A DNA stretch of 64,000 nucleotides, taken from Amborella trichopoda. Its lineage: Eukaryota; Streptophyta; Magnoliopsida; Amborellales; Amborellaceae. Location: positions 1,081,294 to 1,145,293 of the forward strand of contig NW_006495933.1 in assembly GCF_000471905.2 (NCBI RefSeq), written 5' to 3'. The translations under genes were made by a program, and so were the position numbers. Below the pieces are notes generated by a model. That model did not search any database, was not told the origin of the DNA, and worked only from the letters and a program-made list of their open reading frames with translations. Below, piece by piece: positions 1-11,700 of this stretch. Numbering within the stretch: position 1 is the stretch's first letter; the number at the start of each line of letters is the position of its first letter.

Positions 1-232
1 CAGGCGGCGATAGGCTTGCGTCGTCTTTGACACAAGAGAAGATACAGAGAGAAAACACAGGCGACGATAGGCTTGCATCGTCTGTGACAAAAGAGAAGAA
101 AGAGAGAGAAAACACAGGCAGCGATAGGCTTGTGCCATCTGTGACATAAAAGAAGGAAGAGAGAGAAAACACAGGAGGCGATAGACTTGCACCGTCTATG
201 ATAAAAAAGAAGAAAGAGAGAGAAATAAAGAG
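1..232. repeat. 57-bp tandem repeat, four copies
   Basis: Copies begin with CAGGCGGCGATAGG-like words at 1, 58, 115 and 172. Each has a GC-rich head (a GATAGGCTTG word followed by a CGTCT word) and a purine-rich tail. The reverse complement of the head resembles the TATCGCCGTCTGCGAG words at 49180-49420, so this is the matching part of the X side of the LTR-like units. It is cut by the window start. Confidence 0.9.
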
Positions 233-329
233 GAGAAAGAGAATTTTGACAGAGGCCCGACCTGCCATCCCTGTTAAGGCCTGACTCACTGTTCATGTCT
301 CATGAATAGGAAGCCATCACACCAGATGA

Positions 330-690
330 TAAGTCTGTCATGTGTGAATGGAGAAAAGAAAGAAGAGTAAGGAAAGAGAGACATGACAGACAAGAGGAGG
401 AAGAGAGAGAAAGAGATAAAGATGGAAGCAAAAAAGAGAAAGGGAGAGGCGAGATGAGAGAGAAAAGAGGAGGAGAGAGAAAGAGAGATAAAGATGATAG
501 AGAAAAGAAGAGATATATAGAGACAAGAGAGAAAAGAGGAGTAGAGAGAAAGACAGAGATAAAGATGATAGAAAAAAGAAGAGAGAGAAAATGAGATAAA
601 GATGAGAGAGAAAAGAGGAGGAGAGAGAAAATCACCTTAATGAAAGGTACCATCCCTTTTCTTATCTCTCCTCTATCTCTCTCCAAGATA
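330..690. repeat. purine-rich GA tract of unit A, X side
   Basis: The plus strand is nearly all A and G, with AGAGAGAAA words. The opposite strand gives a Ser/Leu/Phe-rich chance reading frame of 128 codons. It corresponds to the CT-rich tract of unit B at 16840-17170 and lies just downstream of the minus-strand X TATA box, so it would be in the transcribed leader (R/U5 in LTR terms). Confidence 0.85.
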
Positions 691-777
691 CACCCACAAA
701 CTTAAGTAATAATTGAAATATTGATTGAATGATTGAATAATGAACCAAAAGTTTTTTTTTCAATTAGGCATTGCATG

Positions 778-786
778 TTTATATAG
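778..786 (-). promoter_or_regulatory. X-side TATA box of unit A
   Basis: The minus strand reads TATATAAAC, at the position equivalent to the TATATAAA of unit B (16751) and the TATATATA of unit C (48695). The CT-rich leader follows in all three. Position and conservation support a promoter element; no expression evidence is available. Confidence 0.6.
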
Positions 787-3649
787 AATTAGGCAAAACA
801 TATGTGGATACCCAAAAAATAGCTAAATTAATGATAATTAAAATTTATTTTAATTAAAAAAAATTAAAAAAATAGGGTTCAAAAGGATTGTTTTGCCCCT
901 GCCTAACAATAGATGGAATTTCAGAACAATCCCTATCACTGCTCGAGAACTTGCGTGATCTTTCATGACTGATCTGGGGTTGCTCTGATGCATGTTTGAT
1001 CGAAAGATGATTGTTTTCTTGTAGGGCTTGGCTTGGCGATCAATTTGAGATCAATTTTGAGCCATGAATCGTGCTTTGAGGCCACGATCATGAGACTTAA
1101 AATTTGTATGAATCTTGAAAATTTTAGATCGATAGTGTGCTCGTTTCTTGATGTTTTCAATGATTTCTTTGTTGTAGTACACTGATCATGCTGTCACGAT
1201 CGCGTGGCAACAAACGGGACGTGATTTGGAGCCTGAATGAAGATTTCACAGCTTTTGGGTTTTGGCAAGAATCTAGAATCCGGTGGCGGAAATTTACAAT
1301 CACTTCATCACCTTTGTGTGTAATCCAACCGTTGATCATATACAGGGTTTGGACTAATGGTAGCTTTGGACCTTACGCACATGATGGAATTGGTTTGGCG
1401 TCGGTTCGATGTGCGAGAACCGTGATTTGGCCGCTCAAGCGAGGCATGTCGCTGTTGAATTTTATGCAATTTCTTCGTGGATCAGCAACTTCTCTCTTAC
1501 TTTTCTCCTTGCTCGTGTGTCATCATGAGGCTTACCACATATCGAAACACTTGTCCTGATGAGATGGCCCCAAAATTCATTGCCTGTGACTATGAAAGCA
1601 GTCACCTTTAATGGTGTTTTGGTGCAGGGTGGCCACATGGGAATAGTGTGCAGCTCCAACTGGTTCAATTTTTTTGTCATAACTTTGTCTTGGGGTGTCC
1701 GATTAAGCCGAAACTTGACCCATGGGGGTTTTCAACAGTCTTGGATCCAATGGCGGTGGTCCCCACAGTTATTTGATGTATGAAAAATATAGTTCTAGTT
1801 ACATGATCCGTTTCAAGGTGCTAGAGGCCAATTTTTTATGAAATTGTTTCTTTGTGTTCACTACCTTAGATATGTCTGATTATGATGAAACTTGACAGGT
1901 GGCCTTCTAGAGTGCTTATGAAGAACTTGACCAATTATGGGGCAATTTTGAGACTGTCAAGAGTTCCACTCTATGTTAAGGCTTTATTGACCTGCTTCTT
2001 CTTTATTTCGCAGCAGGGACCGAGGTGTTGAAAAATATGTTCAAACAGCTTGCCCCACCAAATGTTGTGCTTCGAGAGAAACAAAAAGGACAACATTCAA
2101 AAAATTTCCTTCAGCTTTAGTACTTTTTTCCTTCTAGCCACAGGACCACGTGAACGTGGAGGAGATTCATGCAATGCTGTAACTAGGATGCTCAGACGTT
2201 GGGATGTATTGTTCGCAGGTCTATTCATGGAGACTTTCGAGGGGAAAAGAGACTTTTTTGAGGGATCATGTTGAAGTCCTCACCCTCAAGGGACTAGTTG
2301 TGATTCTGAAAGTTGAAAATTTTGTACGGACCTCGTTGATCATAATCAAGTTCATTTGGCAATTGAGTGCCATGTCGAAGGGAATTGTTCCCAATTGGTC
2401 TACGTTTTGTTTGTATCCTCTGGTGTTGAGACACGTTTGAGGATTTTTTTTGTGGTGTGCTGAAGGGCCTTCTGTCGACGTCGTCTGCTTTATGCACCAG
2501 TTATTTCTTGGCGAGTAGGGTACCTCAATTTAGCGAGGTGACTAGCTTTGGGTATAACCCCTACCCACTGCTGTGCAGCTCCGAAAATCAAGATAATTTT
2601 CGATCCTGATTACCGCACCAAAGTCATGGCTAACTTAGGTTTCTTAGGGTGTCTTCAAAATTTTGGACTGTGTTGGTAACCTCTTGGGAATGATTCTCTT
2701 TTACATGAGACTTGTCTTGCTTTCCTAGCAAATCTTCTGCTCGTCGAGTCCTTCCTATAAATGGATTTAGACTATTGGAATATTTCCTTGAAACACGTAT
2801 TTTTGAGTCTTGGTATTGTGACACTAGGGATTTTTCTTTTTTAGTGTGCGCTGAAGCCGCCTGTTCAGATGAGTGCTGCATCAACCTATTTATTGGTCCG
2901 AGCGTCCTTTGTAGATTTCCACTTGGACTTGGAAGCGGCGCTGTAGAGATGGTTTTCACCAACTTCCTATTTATTGTGGGCTCATTTATCCATGGCCTTT
3001 CGACCATGTCCACCCTTTTCTTCCATTTTTACTCACGGTGCCCTTTCGGTGTTTTTACCGTGCCCGAGCTTTTTTTTCCACGAAAATCTCTTACTCATGG
3101 CTTTGTGACCATGCCCATCCGTCCTTTTTACTCATGACAGTCCCTTGTCTAGGTGTACACCATGCCAATTTTTCTTTCTCTCATTTTTTTTGTGAAGGCA
3201 TGTTTAGGGTCATGCCTTCAGGACTTGTGCGAAGCAGTTTAATGTCATGCGGCCAGGACGTGTACTGCAGTTTAAGGTCATACAGCTGGACCATGGTGGG
3301 GATGGATGACAGTCTAAAGAGGCCATGGAGTGAGTATGGTGGTGGTTTGACTCACTTTGGGGAGATGGCGTGGGGCTTCCTATGAAAGATGAGTAATGTA
3401 TGAAGGGAAGATGGAAAGTGGTGACCCACCAACTGACGACGAGTATGGATAGAAGAATGGCTCGCCGTTCTGTGAGCATGGGCAAGACTCATTGGGGAAT
3501 GATGGATGCTAGTGAAGGGATTCACCGTGGAGTTATGGATGGTGGTGAAGGGATTCACTGGGGAGTTAATGAAGGTGGTACACACACAAACGAGTTGGTT
3601 AGGAAAGGCATGCATGAAGATGCACGTAAAGGGCGTGTGCACGTATATG

Positions 3650-4110
3650 GGGCGTATTTAAGGTCATGCCTCCTGGACATATGCTAAGCAGTTTAACGTC
3701 ATGCGGTTAGAACATGCACTATGGTTTTAGGTCATATAGCTTGGACTGTGGCTATGCGGTTTAGAGTCCTGCAGCTTGGATCGTGAAGTTTAAGGGCATG
3801 CAACTAGACCTCCATTACAGTTTAAAGTCATATAGTTCGGACTAGGGTGCTGAGCCTTTTAACGTCATGCGACTAAGACATGTACTATGGTTTAGGGTCA
3901 TATAGTTTAGACCCGTAAGGTCGTGCAGCTAGATCTCCACTATAGTTTAGAGTCCTGTAGTTCGAACCATGTAGTTTTAGGGTCATGCACCTAGATCGAG
4001 GCTGTACAGTTTAAGGTCATGCAGTGCGGACCGAGGCTGTACAGTTTAAGGTCATATAGCGCGGACCAAGGCTGTGTAGTTTAAGTTCATGTAGCACGGA
4101 CCAAGGCATG
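3650..4110 (+). repeat. short ancestral array of the 35-bp minisatellite family
   Basis: Diverged units with GTTTAAGGTCATGCAG and GCGGACCGAGGCTGT words. The clearest 35-bp spacing is at about 4005-4110. The same words make up the large arrays at 28401-30250 and 33885-36506. In unit B the equivalent place (13080-13800) holds a ~61-bp dimeric version. It is therefore a plausible source or relative of the large arrays. Confidence 0.8.
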
Positions 4111-4509
4111 GGTCGCCATGTGTGTGAAGCTGCATGGGGAATAGGTCTGTAGATGGGAATCTGACTCCATGGCGATAAAATGGTTAAGACCAATAAGGGG
4201 TTCAGAGGGGAAGATTGACTTCATTAGGGATAATGGGAAGAAGTGTAGGTTCCTTATAGGTGAAAAATGGTACTCGACTCTAGGGTAACTAGATGTGAGA
4301 CAGATCCACTAGGGGTTATAGTGGTAAATAAACAAAAATGACCCTAACTCCATTGGGGATAATGGGTTTCAATAATGGTATGACTCCTACTGGGGATGAG
4401 AAGTCATGGCTTGAGTTAGATGACCTGGGTATCACTCTGCTGGGGATAATAGGTCACGGTCAGGGTATAGTAGGACACACCAATTTAGCATGGGGGTGCA
4501 TGGTAATGA

Positions 4510-4740
4510 TCATTTCTTAAACACTCAGTCGGCGCTGAGGTCGGTCAATATTATTTCTTAAATACCCATACGGCGTTGGGGTTTAAAAAACGTTGCCGAC
4601 ACTGAGGGCAGTCGTGCTAGCTCTTGAACACAGCCGATGCTAAGTTATTGAGAACACAACTGGTGCTGAGGCTTGAAAATGTAGCCAGCGCTGGGTAGTT
4701 TCGATCACATAGTCGGCGCTGAGTGTGGGTGAGCGTTCGG
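4510..4740 (+). repeat. dispersed GCCGGCGCTGA-type repeats upstream of Y TATA, unit A
   Basis: Irregular copies of words such as AGTCGGCGCTGAGG and AGCCGATGCTGA every 30-45 bp. The equivalent block in unit B is the array at 12120-12620. Confidence 0.75.
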
Positions 4741-4917
4741 GCCCTGACCCGAGCCTAATCAGGTCCTAGTCTCTATTGCGTGGGATTTCATAGGCGGCGG
4801 TAAAAGTCCTCTCGGGCCTCGAGTTAGAGCTCGACCCTCTCCGGCCCATCGTTGTTTGGCCTTCTTAGACGTGGCTGAGATTCCTGATTTGTAAGGGACA
4901 TTTGAGGGAAGCTTCAG

Positions 4918-4930
4918 CAATAAAAAGGGG
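4918..4930 (+). promoter_or_regulatory. degenerate Y-side TATA box of unit A
   Basis: The plus strand reads CAATAAAAAGGGGG, followed by GTAACCCTCCATTTTCACT. The same block follows the TATATAAAGGGGG of unit D on the minus strand (25226 downwards), and a similar one follows TATATAAGGGGGG of unit B. The TATA core has decayed here. Confidence 0.5.
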
Positions 4931-5529
4931 GTAACCCTCCATTTTCACTGTTTCATCGAGTAGTAAAAATACTTTGGGTGAAATTTTTGATTTTGAGGGT
5001 GAGGTTTCCAGTGCAAGCTTCAACAAAAATAGGGTGTTCCAGCAAGGGTTAGCAGGTAGCTTGCCAGCAAGCAGGGGAGGTTCCAGTCAAGCAAGGAGAC
5101 GCATGAGGGAAAGGAGACAGGATTTCGCCGGAGCTGCAGGAGTTTCCCGGTAGCGTAGGGAGTTTTTCAGGGGAAACAGGGAAACTTAAACCGTGATTTT
5201 AAAAGTTATGACGAAGGGAAGAAGGGGTGGAAATTGCAGCGGAGGGTTGCCTAGGGCTTTTCGGCAGCTTTTAGTAGTTTTTCGGTGGGTGTGAGTGGTT
5301 TCCCGGTGACATTGAGAAAGTTAAAGAGAGTTTTCGGCTGTGGAAGGGAGTTTTCGGGTAGGAATCCGAAGGGTGCGAGGAGACGGACTGTCGCTGAAGG
5401 TGGACTGTCACAGGAAGGTGAACGGCTACCATTGGAAATCGTGGAATGATTGGGGAGGTGAAACGTCTTAGGCTAAAAAATGAGGAGTCACAGGAATTGA
5501 GGGGGTGTGGGAAAACGAAAAGTCACCGG
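4931..5529 (+). other. Y-side leader (R/U5-like) of unit A
   Basis: A G-rich leader with repeated GTTTCCAG, GGTTCCAG and GTTTTTCGG words. It matches, in reverse, the leader between 11705 and 12030 and the one between 24640 and 25215. No protein-coding signal is recognised; the 5446-5655 reading frame is not supported. Confidence 0.55.
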
Positions 5530-5830
5530 GGGGTGAATAGTCATGTCGGTGCTGACTTAGGATACGCAGCCGGCACTGAACTCTTTGAGAGCACAGCCGA
5601 TGCTGACATAGCTGGTGCTGATCCTTTAAGAAAAGCAGCCGGGGCTGGGAGTTAGAGGCACAATCGACGCTAGTCTTCGGAAGACATAGCCGACGTTGGC
5701 ATTAGAAAAGTCAGCTGGCTCTGAGAGTTAGCAACTCGACCGGCGCTGGCATTATAAAAGTCAGCTAGCTTTGGGATTTAGCAACACAGCTAACGCTAGC
5801 TTTTGGAGGACACAGCCAGCGCTGGTCTCA
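5530..5830 (+). repeat. GCCGGCACTGA-type repeats downstream of Y leader, unit A
   Basis: Copies of AGCCGGCACTGA, AGCCGATGCTGA and CGACCGGCGCTGG words interleaved with GAGAGCACA-like spacers. Equivalent in position and wording to the block at 24300-24625 next to the PMD cassette. Confidence 0.75.
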
Positions 5831-5839
5831 GACGGTGTT

Positions 5840-6423
5840 TATCAGTGCATGGTGGGAATGATGACGCGCATGGTGTTGCTAGCATGCGGCAGTGAGTTGC
5901 ATGTGGGGGTTGTTGCGCATGGCGATGGGTTATGTGTAGCGATGTTCACACACGACGTTGACTTGGGTAGGCAAAGGGTGGTGACCAGTGGTAAGGCCCG
6001 ACTTATGATGCCTGTTGGAAGCCAAGTTCTCCAGCACAACAGTGAAGTCCATGTTGTTCTGTGGAAGGGCATCCACTGTAAACAGGGTATGCTCTCCATC
6101 ATAAGCCAGTTCCTTGCTAGAGAAGTCTGCTTTTTATGTTTGATATACTCGTCAGATGAATTGAAGCTGACTCATAAATGGTTGGCTTCTTCTTTTGGCT
6201 TGTAACCATCCTTTTTGTCGGTGTGAACTGTTCGTTTTTCCTAAGATGCAAGAGATTTGTAACCTCCCTAATAGGGTTCTTTGGCTTGTAACTTGTAACT
6301 CCTTTTTACTGCAAGAGAAAGTGTTAAACTTTGTTTTTAGACTGTCTTGTTCATTTTCTTTTTACCCTCCTTTTTAACTCTTTTGCTATTGCGCATCAAG
6401 TCTTTTGAGTATGCATCATGGGT
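5840..6423 (-). other. 3' region of Tat element E1, no gene seen
   Basis: Lies between the integrase C-terminus of E1 and the end of unit A. No polypurine tract and LTR start of the kind seen for E3 could be found. The 5842-6102 and 5771-6205 reading frames overlap on opposite strands and resemble nothing I know. Confidence 0.4.
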
Positions 6424-7672
6424 AGTATTTGTTTAGGTATCACCCATTGAGAGGGGGCATTGCCTCCTCTTCATCAGGATGTGCTAGTATGTAAGCTCCA
6501 TTTGGCGAGACCTTTTTGACTATAAAGGGACCTTCCCACTTGGGTTCAAACTTCCCATAACAATCGGCCTCTTGACGGCCAGAACCAGATCCCCATGAAT
6601 GAATGAACGAACTTTGATTGACCTATCAAAGGTTTTCTTCATTCTCCCTTGGTTGAGTGCAAGATTTTTCTGAGCTTCTAACCTCTTTTCATCGAGCACA
6701 TCTAATTCTTGATACAAAAGTTTGACTCTCTCATCTTCGGTTAGTCCTTGATGTATAGCGACACGCAACGAAGGAATTTGAATTTCAAGAGGAAAAACTG
6801 CTTCACCCCTATAGACTAAGGAGTAAGGAGTAGAACCGGTGGCATTTCGTGTGATAGTGCGATAGGCCCACAAGGTTTCAGGAAGCTTCTCGTGCCAGTT
6901 CTTCTTCGTCTTTGATACTGATTTTCGTAAAACATTGTACAGGGTCTTATTGAAAGCCTTAGTTAATCTGTTGACTCGAGGGTGATACATAGTCGAGTGC
7001 CTCCATTCAAAGCCGAACTGGTTTACCAAGCGATCAATGTGATGACTCTTGAACTGAGGGCTGTTGTCAGATATAATCCGATCAGGCACTCCAAACCGAT
7101 ATATGATGTGATGTCGCACGAGTTAGCCACTGTTGTCTCAAGAACTTGCTTATGGGAGACCGCTTTAGCCCACTTAGAGAAATAGTCCATTGTAGCTAAA
7201 ATAAAGACATGACTCATTATCGAATGAGGGTCAATAGGCCCTACAATGTCCATACCCCATTGTGAGAAGGGCCATGATGCCACTGTAGGGTGTAGGGCTC
7301 TAGAGGTCGGCGAAGGAGACTTGAGTGTAGTTGGCACACCTGACACTTTTTAGCATAGTTTAAGGAATCAGCAATCAAAGGCCAATAATACCCCAATCTA
7401 CGTATCTTTTCATAGAGCTTACGACCGGATTGGTGTAATCCACAAATGCCTGAGTGTACTTCTTCCAACACCTTATTTGCCTCTTGTGCGTCCACACATC
7501 TAAGAAGAATACCATCAAATGACCATTTGAAGAGAGCATCTCCTTCAAGGAGGGTATACTTGGTAGACATTCGACGTACCCTGGTACATTCCGTACAGTC
7601 TTCTGATAGCCTGCCAAGTTTTAGGAAACTAGTGATGGGCTCTCTCCAATCTTCTACCTGCTCAACTTCCAT
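6424..7672 (-). pseudogene. Ty3/gypsy (Tat-type) integrase, degenerate, E1
   Basis: Integrase, which would insert the retrotransposon cDNA into chromosomes. The minus strand shows, in order: an HHCC zinc-binding domain (EVHSGICGLHQSG, then KKCQVCQLH, about 7350-7480); the catalytic core with MDIVGPI and ATMDYFSKW (first Asp, about 7180-7250); FGVPDRIISDNSPQF (second Asp, about 7040-7090); and a C-terminal part ending near LNGKYYP-like residues at 6424. The third catalytic residue appears lost: where related elements read GQAEATNKTL, this copy reads RLTKAFNKTL. The domain is split over at least three frames (6520-7119, 7023-7346, 7241-7672), so it is a pseudogene. It follows RNase H directly, the normal gypsy order. 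Confidence 0.92.
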
Positions 7673-8061
7673 GCATATTAGGTTGAAGAATTATGGTTCT
7701 TGGCTGCAAACCTTAGCTCTTTGACTCCATGACTCTTCTTGTTCAGTCTTGATTACTTCTTTAGCTGATATAAGTGTTCCGAATGGATGCGGGCAATTGG
7801 GGAAGAGATTTCTCTCATCATCTGCATCTACCTCGGTTCTTAGTTAAATATGTCTCCATTCTGCCACCCAGACAAACGTGGGTCTTGATATGGATAATTG
7901 AATTGTAGCCCTGAGTTTTGCAAGTGCATCAGCGTGCGAGTTTAGGCTTTTGAGTAAGGCTCGGTCAGATCGGAAGGCTCCATCAAAGTACATTTTCCAC
8001 GCGTGAGTAAGTTCTGCACAGAATACTTCTTCGTTAGGGAGATCACATGATAAATGAGATT
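7673..8061 (-). pseudogene. remnant of archaeal-type RNase H (aRNH), E1
   Basis: The minus strand around 7960-8020 reads AELTHAWKMYFDGA, the usual start of the second RNase H of Tat-lineage elements. It then passes almost at once into LNSHADALAKL, the usual end of that domain. Most of the domain, including the EYEAL helix, is missing compared with the copy in element E3 at 58810-59148. The rest (7673-7900) is the linker to integrase. The identification rests on the two edge motifs and on order. Confidence 0.65.
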
Positions 8062-8640
8062 CTACCAGTACTGGTGTGCTGCGAGAAAATCAGCTAGGGC
8101 TTGGCCCTTGATGGCCTTTTGTGGGACATACGTGTTCTCGAATTCCATCAGTAATAATGCCCATTTAGCAAGACGTCCTGACATGCATGTCAGGAGAAAC
8201 AGGTGAGTCAGGAGAAACTTTATAGGATCTGCTTTTGATATAAGTTTCACCTCATGACTAAGCAAGTAGTGATGGAGTTTTTGTACTGCGAAGATTAGAG
8301 TAAGGCATATCTTTTCAATAGGTGGATAATTCTTCTTAGCCCCTTGGATTCTACGATTGAGATAGTATAACGCGGTCTCTTTCCTCTTGTCATTCTTTTG
8401 TGTTAATAATGCTCCAAGCGAGTTTGTCCAAAGCGGTCACGTACAAGATAAGTGGTCTTCCCAACACTGGTGTAGAAAGCATTGGAGGATTGAGCAAATA
8501 CTTCTTGATGTCATCAAGTGCTGCCGGACATGCTTCATCCCGGATGAATGGGTTATCCTTCTTCAACAGGTGCGTGAAAGGTCTGCAGTGACCCAAGAGG
8601 TTTGAGATGAACCTGTGGATGTAAGCAAGCTGCCCTTGAA
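8062..8640 (-). pseudogene. reverse-transcriptase-linked RNase H, E1
   Basis: RNase H that removes template RNA during reverse transcription. Reading frames 8062-8265 and 8390-8596 carry the family's motifs: a tether region with CPAALDDIKKYLLNPPML and GRPLILYVTALDKLAWS, then MSGRLAKWALLLMEFE and KAIKGQALADFLA. Wording of the last two is typical of Tat-type elements, where a second RNase H follows. The frames are separated by stops and shifts, so it is non-functional as read. Confidence 0.88.
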
Positions 8641-9200
8641 GGGATCACAATTCTCGCAGTGTAGTGGGTGGCAACATTTCCTGGTGTCTTACAATGAAAC
8701 CCAAGAATTTTCTGGAGTGCACACCAAAGGTGCATTTCAGTGGATTCATTTTGAGCTGATGAAGGCGTAATCTTTCAAACATCTGTTCAAGATCTTTCAT
8801 GTGAGCTTCCTTCTCCTTGAATTTCACCACCAAGTCATCAACATAGTATTCGACCTCCTTGTGCATCATGTCGTTAAAGATGGTCGTCATTGCTCTCTGA
8901 TACGTTGCATCGACGTTCTTCAATCCAAAAGGCATCATTGTATAGCAAAAGACTCCTTTTGTAGTCAAGAACACGGTGGCTTCCTCGTCTTCTGGGGCCA
9001 TTCGCATCTGGTTGTACCCGGAGTATCCATCCATGAAAGAGAAGACCTGACTGTGAGTTTTGGAGTCAATGAGCATTTTCGTAATGGCAATGGAAAGTCA
9101 TCCTTAGGGCAAGCGGTATTGAGATCGCGAAAGTCGATACAGACCCTAATTTGCCCACTTTTCTTCTTAACTGGCACAACATTTGCCAACCATTTAGGTA
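8641..9200 (-). pseudogene. Ty3/gypsy reverse transcriptase, E1
   Basis: Reverse transcriptase, copying element RNA into DNA. The minus strand reads ANVVPVKKKSGQIRVCIDF and RDLNTACPKDDFPLP (9080-9189), then FSFMDGYSGYNQMRMAPED, TMMPFGLKNVDATYQRAM, the intact catalytic box EYYVDDLVVK (about 8825-8855), LKMNPLKCTFGV and KFLGFIV. The domain is broken by one frameshift near 9070, after FPLP. Apart from that shift the palm motifs are well kept, so this is the best preserved part of E1. Confidence 0.93.
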
Positions 9201-10439
9201 TTTAACTTCTCAAATGAAGCCTGTCTGCTTAAGTTTGGTTACCTCAGCATCTATCTACATTTCAAGACTAGTTCTGAACGTCCTTGATTTCTGCTTGACA
9301 AGTTTGACAGTAGGATTGATGCCTAGACGATGAACGACGACTTATTGATCTAAACTAGGCATCTCATGGTAATGCCAAGCAAAGGGATCTCGATTTGCTC
9401 TTAAAAAGACAGTGAAATCAATTTTCTCCTCTAGAGACATAGTTACTGAAATGAAGGTAGGCCCGCGATCTACTTCATCCCCTAGGTTTATTTCTTCGAG
9501 TTCATCAGCTATGGCTTGGCCACCTTCTTCCCATTCTTCTGGGGCTTCCTGCAACTCGTCGCCATTATGCTAAGAGGATTTCCCATTAACTTCAAATGAA
9601 GATGTCCATGATCCCGACATCTCTACTTCCAAAAAGGTTCCGGTGTAGGCCATGATTTTTGTACCCTCCCAGAATAGAGGAGCAGAGGGGTTTCCTTCAA
9701 GCATATCAAGCTATAGAACACTAGTTTGAAGGCTACAGAGCAATTGAGAGACACCCTCGCAGGGATTATCCAATTCTTGACTGGGTGTTGGCGATGCTTG
9801 GTCTGAGCTAGCTGATACTTCACAGACATGTATCATGTGGCAAGCTTCTTGAGAATAGAAGCTCTGCCCTCTAGATTTTCTCAGTCTCTGCTCAAAGTTC
9901 ATCTCAGGGGGCCACTGCTTTGGCTTGGACCTCCTGCACTTTTCAGTGTTGGAAGATGGCTCAGACCGAGCTTAAGCCTCTAGGGCGTCAGCAACTGTTA
10001 AGAATCTAGCCGCCTGGGTTAGCGTCTTCCTTAGCCGCCTCTGTTGCGTCATGCTTATGTTGATTCTTTCAAATTCTTGATCAAGGGCGTCGAAGTCTGG
10101 AAAATGCAAGGCTGTACCTGTTGGAGACACTGAAGAAGTGGAGGGGGAAGAAAAAGAAGAAGAAGAGTTAGTAAGTAAGGGGGATTTAAGGTCATTCCCC
10201 TCGTTGGCCCGATCTAAGCAGCTTTTTATGTCATCACTATAATTGGACGTGTGCAAGGAGTCTTTTATGTATTTCTGTTGCTTAGACTGTTGGGGAGTGC
10301 TTTTAACGTCATCACCCTCATTGGACGTGTGTTGAGTGAGGGATGACCCCAGGGTGTCCTCCTTATGAGGTGAAGGGGGAAGGATGATTGCGTCAGGGAT
10401 GAAATCCTATAAAGTTGGCAAGGGAGGAAGAGGCCTAAG
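9201..10439 (-). pseudogene. pol N-terminal/linker region of E1, no protease seen
   Basis: The frame 9342-9554 has the pre-RT signature of these elements (INLGDEVDRGPTFIS, then DPFAWHYHEMPSLD). Upstream, 9620-10256 encodes Ser/Pro-rich and charged stretches, including a run SSSSFSSPSTSSVSPTG near 10130-10190, with no known domain. I could not find the Asp protease that normally lies between gag and RT, so either it is deleted or it is too decayed to see. Confidence 0.6.
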
Positions 10440-11700
10440 GAACTCTTGTTCGACCGGCGGTTGTGAAGGCTTGTTCCTTTTGTGAGCCATTCTTGGGGCC
10501 CATCTCCTCTTTGGTGCGTTTGGAGGTACTTGATTCATCGCACTCGGTTTGTGGACAACCTTAGCTTGATGGATAGCCTCTCGTTTTAATGATTTAAGTA
10601 TGCTTCGCCCTTGGTAGACAATTCATGGTTGGAAAGTTGAGGGTTCAGCAGGATCAGAATCATCATTAACTAGGTCTTGTATAGGGAGGTCCTCTTGCAC
10701 CGGCAGAGTTATGATTTGGGGGTCCCCTTGTAGAAGGTTACGGAATTCATGGTATTACTATATTTTCTTCGTGATTATCACATGAAAATTGGAGCATTCA
10801 CTTAGATCGTGTCCCCATATCTGATGGTATGAGCATCACTAGTTCTATGTTCCCTTAGCATGGCTCTTGGGTTGCCTTGCTAGCTTTGGTGAGATAAGGC
10901 CTAGTTGAAGCATCATAATAAAGAAGGCTCGAAGGAGATCAAGCGCATCGTCTTCTTCATCGACGGTCACTATGTGAGAGGCTTATGTTTCCCCGAACAC
11001 CTTCTTGAGTTCCTCAAGCTTAATCTGTTATGGATCAAAGCCTCGATGAGGTCTTTAAGTGTATAACAGCCCCCGTGGGGTGATTTACCCTTCGATGATA
11101 GACACAATATTTTGCGTGCATATCAATGTCAACTTGGTCAAGAAACTTGCTCTCGGGTAATTCAACCATGTTTTGTTCCAGCAGTAGTCGGAGCATTGCA
11201 GGAACCCATTCCTTTTCGAAGGGATAAATTTTATTCTGATGGGCGATTCAATATTCACTTCGATTAAGGTTCGCGGGTGGAGGCACTCGATTATATGATT
11301 GTTGTTGTTTGTCTACCTGAGGTTCTGTCTTTGCTGTGTTGACAGCTTTGGAGAGGTCCAAAGTTTGGGAGGTGACCTTCTTTGGATAATTAACTGTGAT
11401 AGCTGCATTGATCACTCCTTTTTGTTGGTTGCACCGGCTTTTGACTCGAGAATTACCATTGCCCCAGTTGTTTGCCAAATTTGAAGACTGTTGTTGTGAC
11501 CCATTTTGATGGCGTGAGAAGCTCTTTATGTGAAGCGACTTAGAGATTAGGTCTGACATGGAGGTGGGGTTGGAAGCCTCAATATGTAAGGCAATCTCCA
11601 GTCACAAGTTTAAACTGCTTCCTTCTCAGGCATAGGGTTGGGATGGCGAGCCGCCAGATATCTCCACCTTGATATGAATTTATCCACCGGTTCATCTATG
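10440..11700 (-). pseudogene. Tat-type gag fragment, 5' end missing, E1
   Basis: Capsid-like gag protein of the retrotransposon. At about 11610-11697 the minus strand reads DEPVDKFISRWRYLA followed by ARHPNPMPEKEAV, the core of the Retrotrans_gag domain. Then come MSDLISKSLHIKS (11520-11559) and, near 10780-10840, a decayed HQIWGHDLSECSNFH-like zinc knuckle. The 10440-10780 part is homologous to the gag fragment at 50230-51530. Homology stops abruptly two residues before DEPVD, where the Y leader of unit B begins, so the N-terminal half of gag is gone. Several in-frame stops are present. Confidence 0.85.

Larger units (their letters stand above)
1..5830 (+). mobile_element. LTR-like unit A, X side at left, Y side at right
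   Basis: The segment aligns by eye along its length, in reverse complement, with unit B (11705-18965). Matching blocks include 960-1200 with 16340-16600, 1560-1680 around 15840-15900, 2140-2400 with 15150-15400, 2640-3140 with 14420-14900, 3650-4110 with 13080-13800 and 4780-5450 with 11700-12110. It has a TATA box on the minus strand near its left end (X) and a degenerate one on the plus strand near its right end (Y). I interpret it as an LTR or composite LTR of a Tat-type element, but it is inverted relative to the other flank of element E1, so it is not a simple LTR partner of B. Plus-strand reading frames inside it, for example 2712-3137, show no known protein and are considered chance. 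Confidence 0.7.

Noticed and set aside
300-686. Ser/Leu/Phe-rich hydrophobic frame resembling a membrane protein
   Set aside because: Low-complexity translation of a GA/CT tract shared by the X leaders.
2712-3137. 141-codon plus frame in unit A
   Set aside because: Not preserved in the inverted copy in unit B; no known domain.
10200-10340. GGACGTGTG words in E1 resembling minisatellite units
   Set aside because: Only short matches; the context is the low-complexity pol linker of E1.
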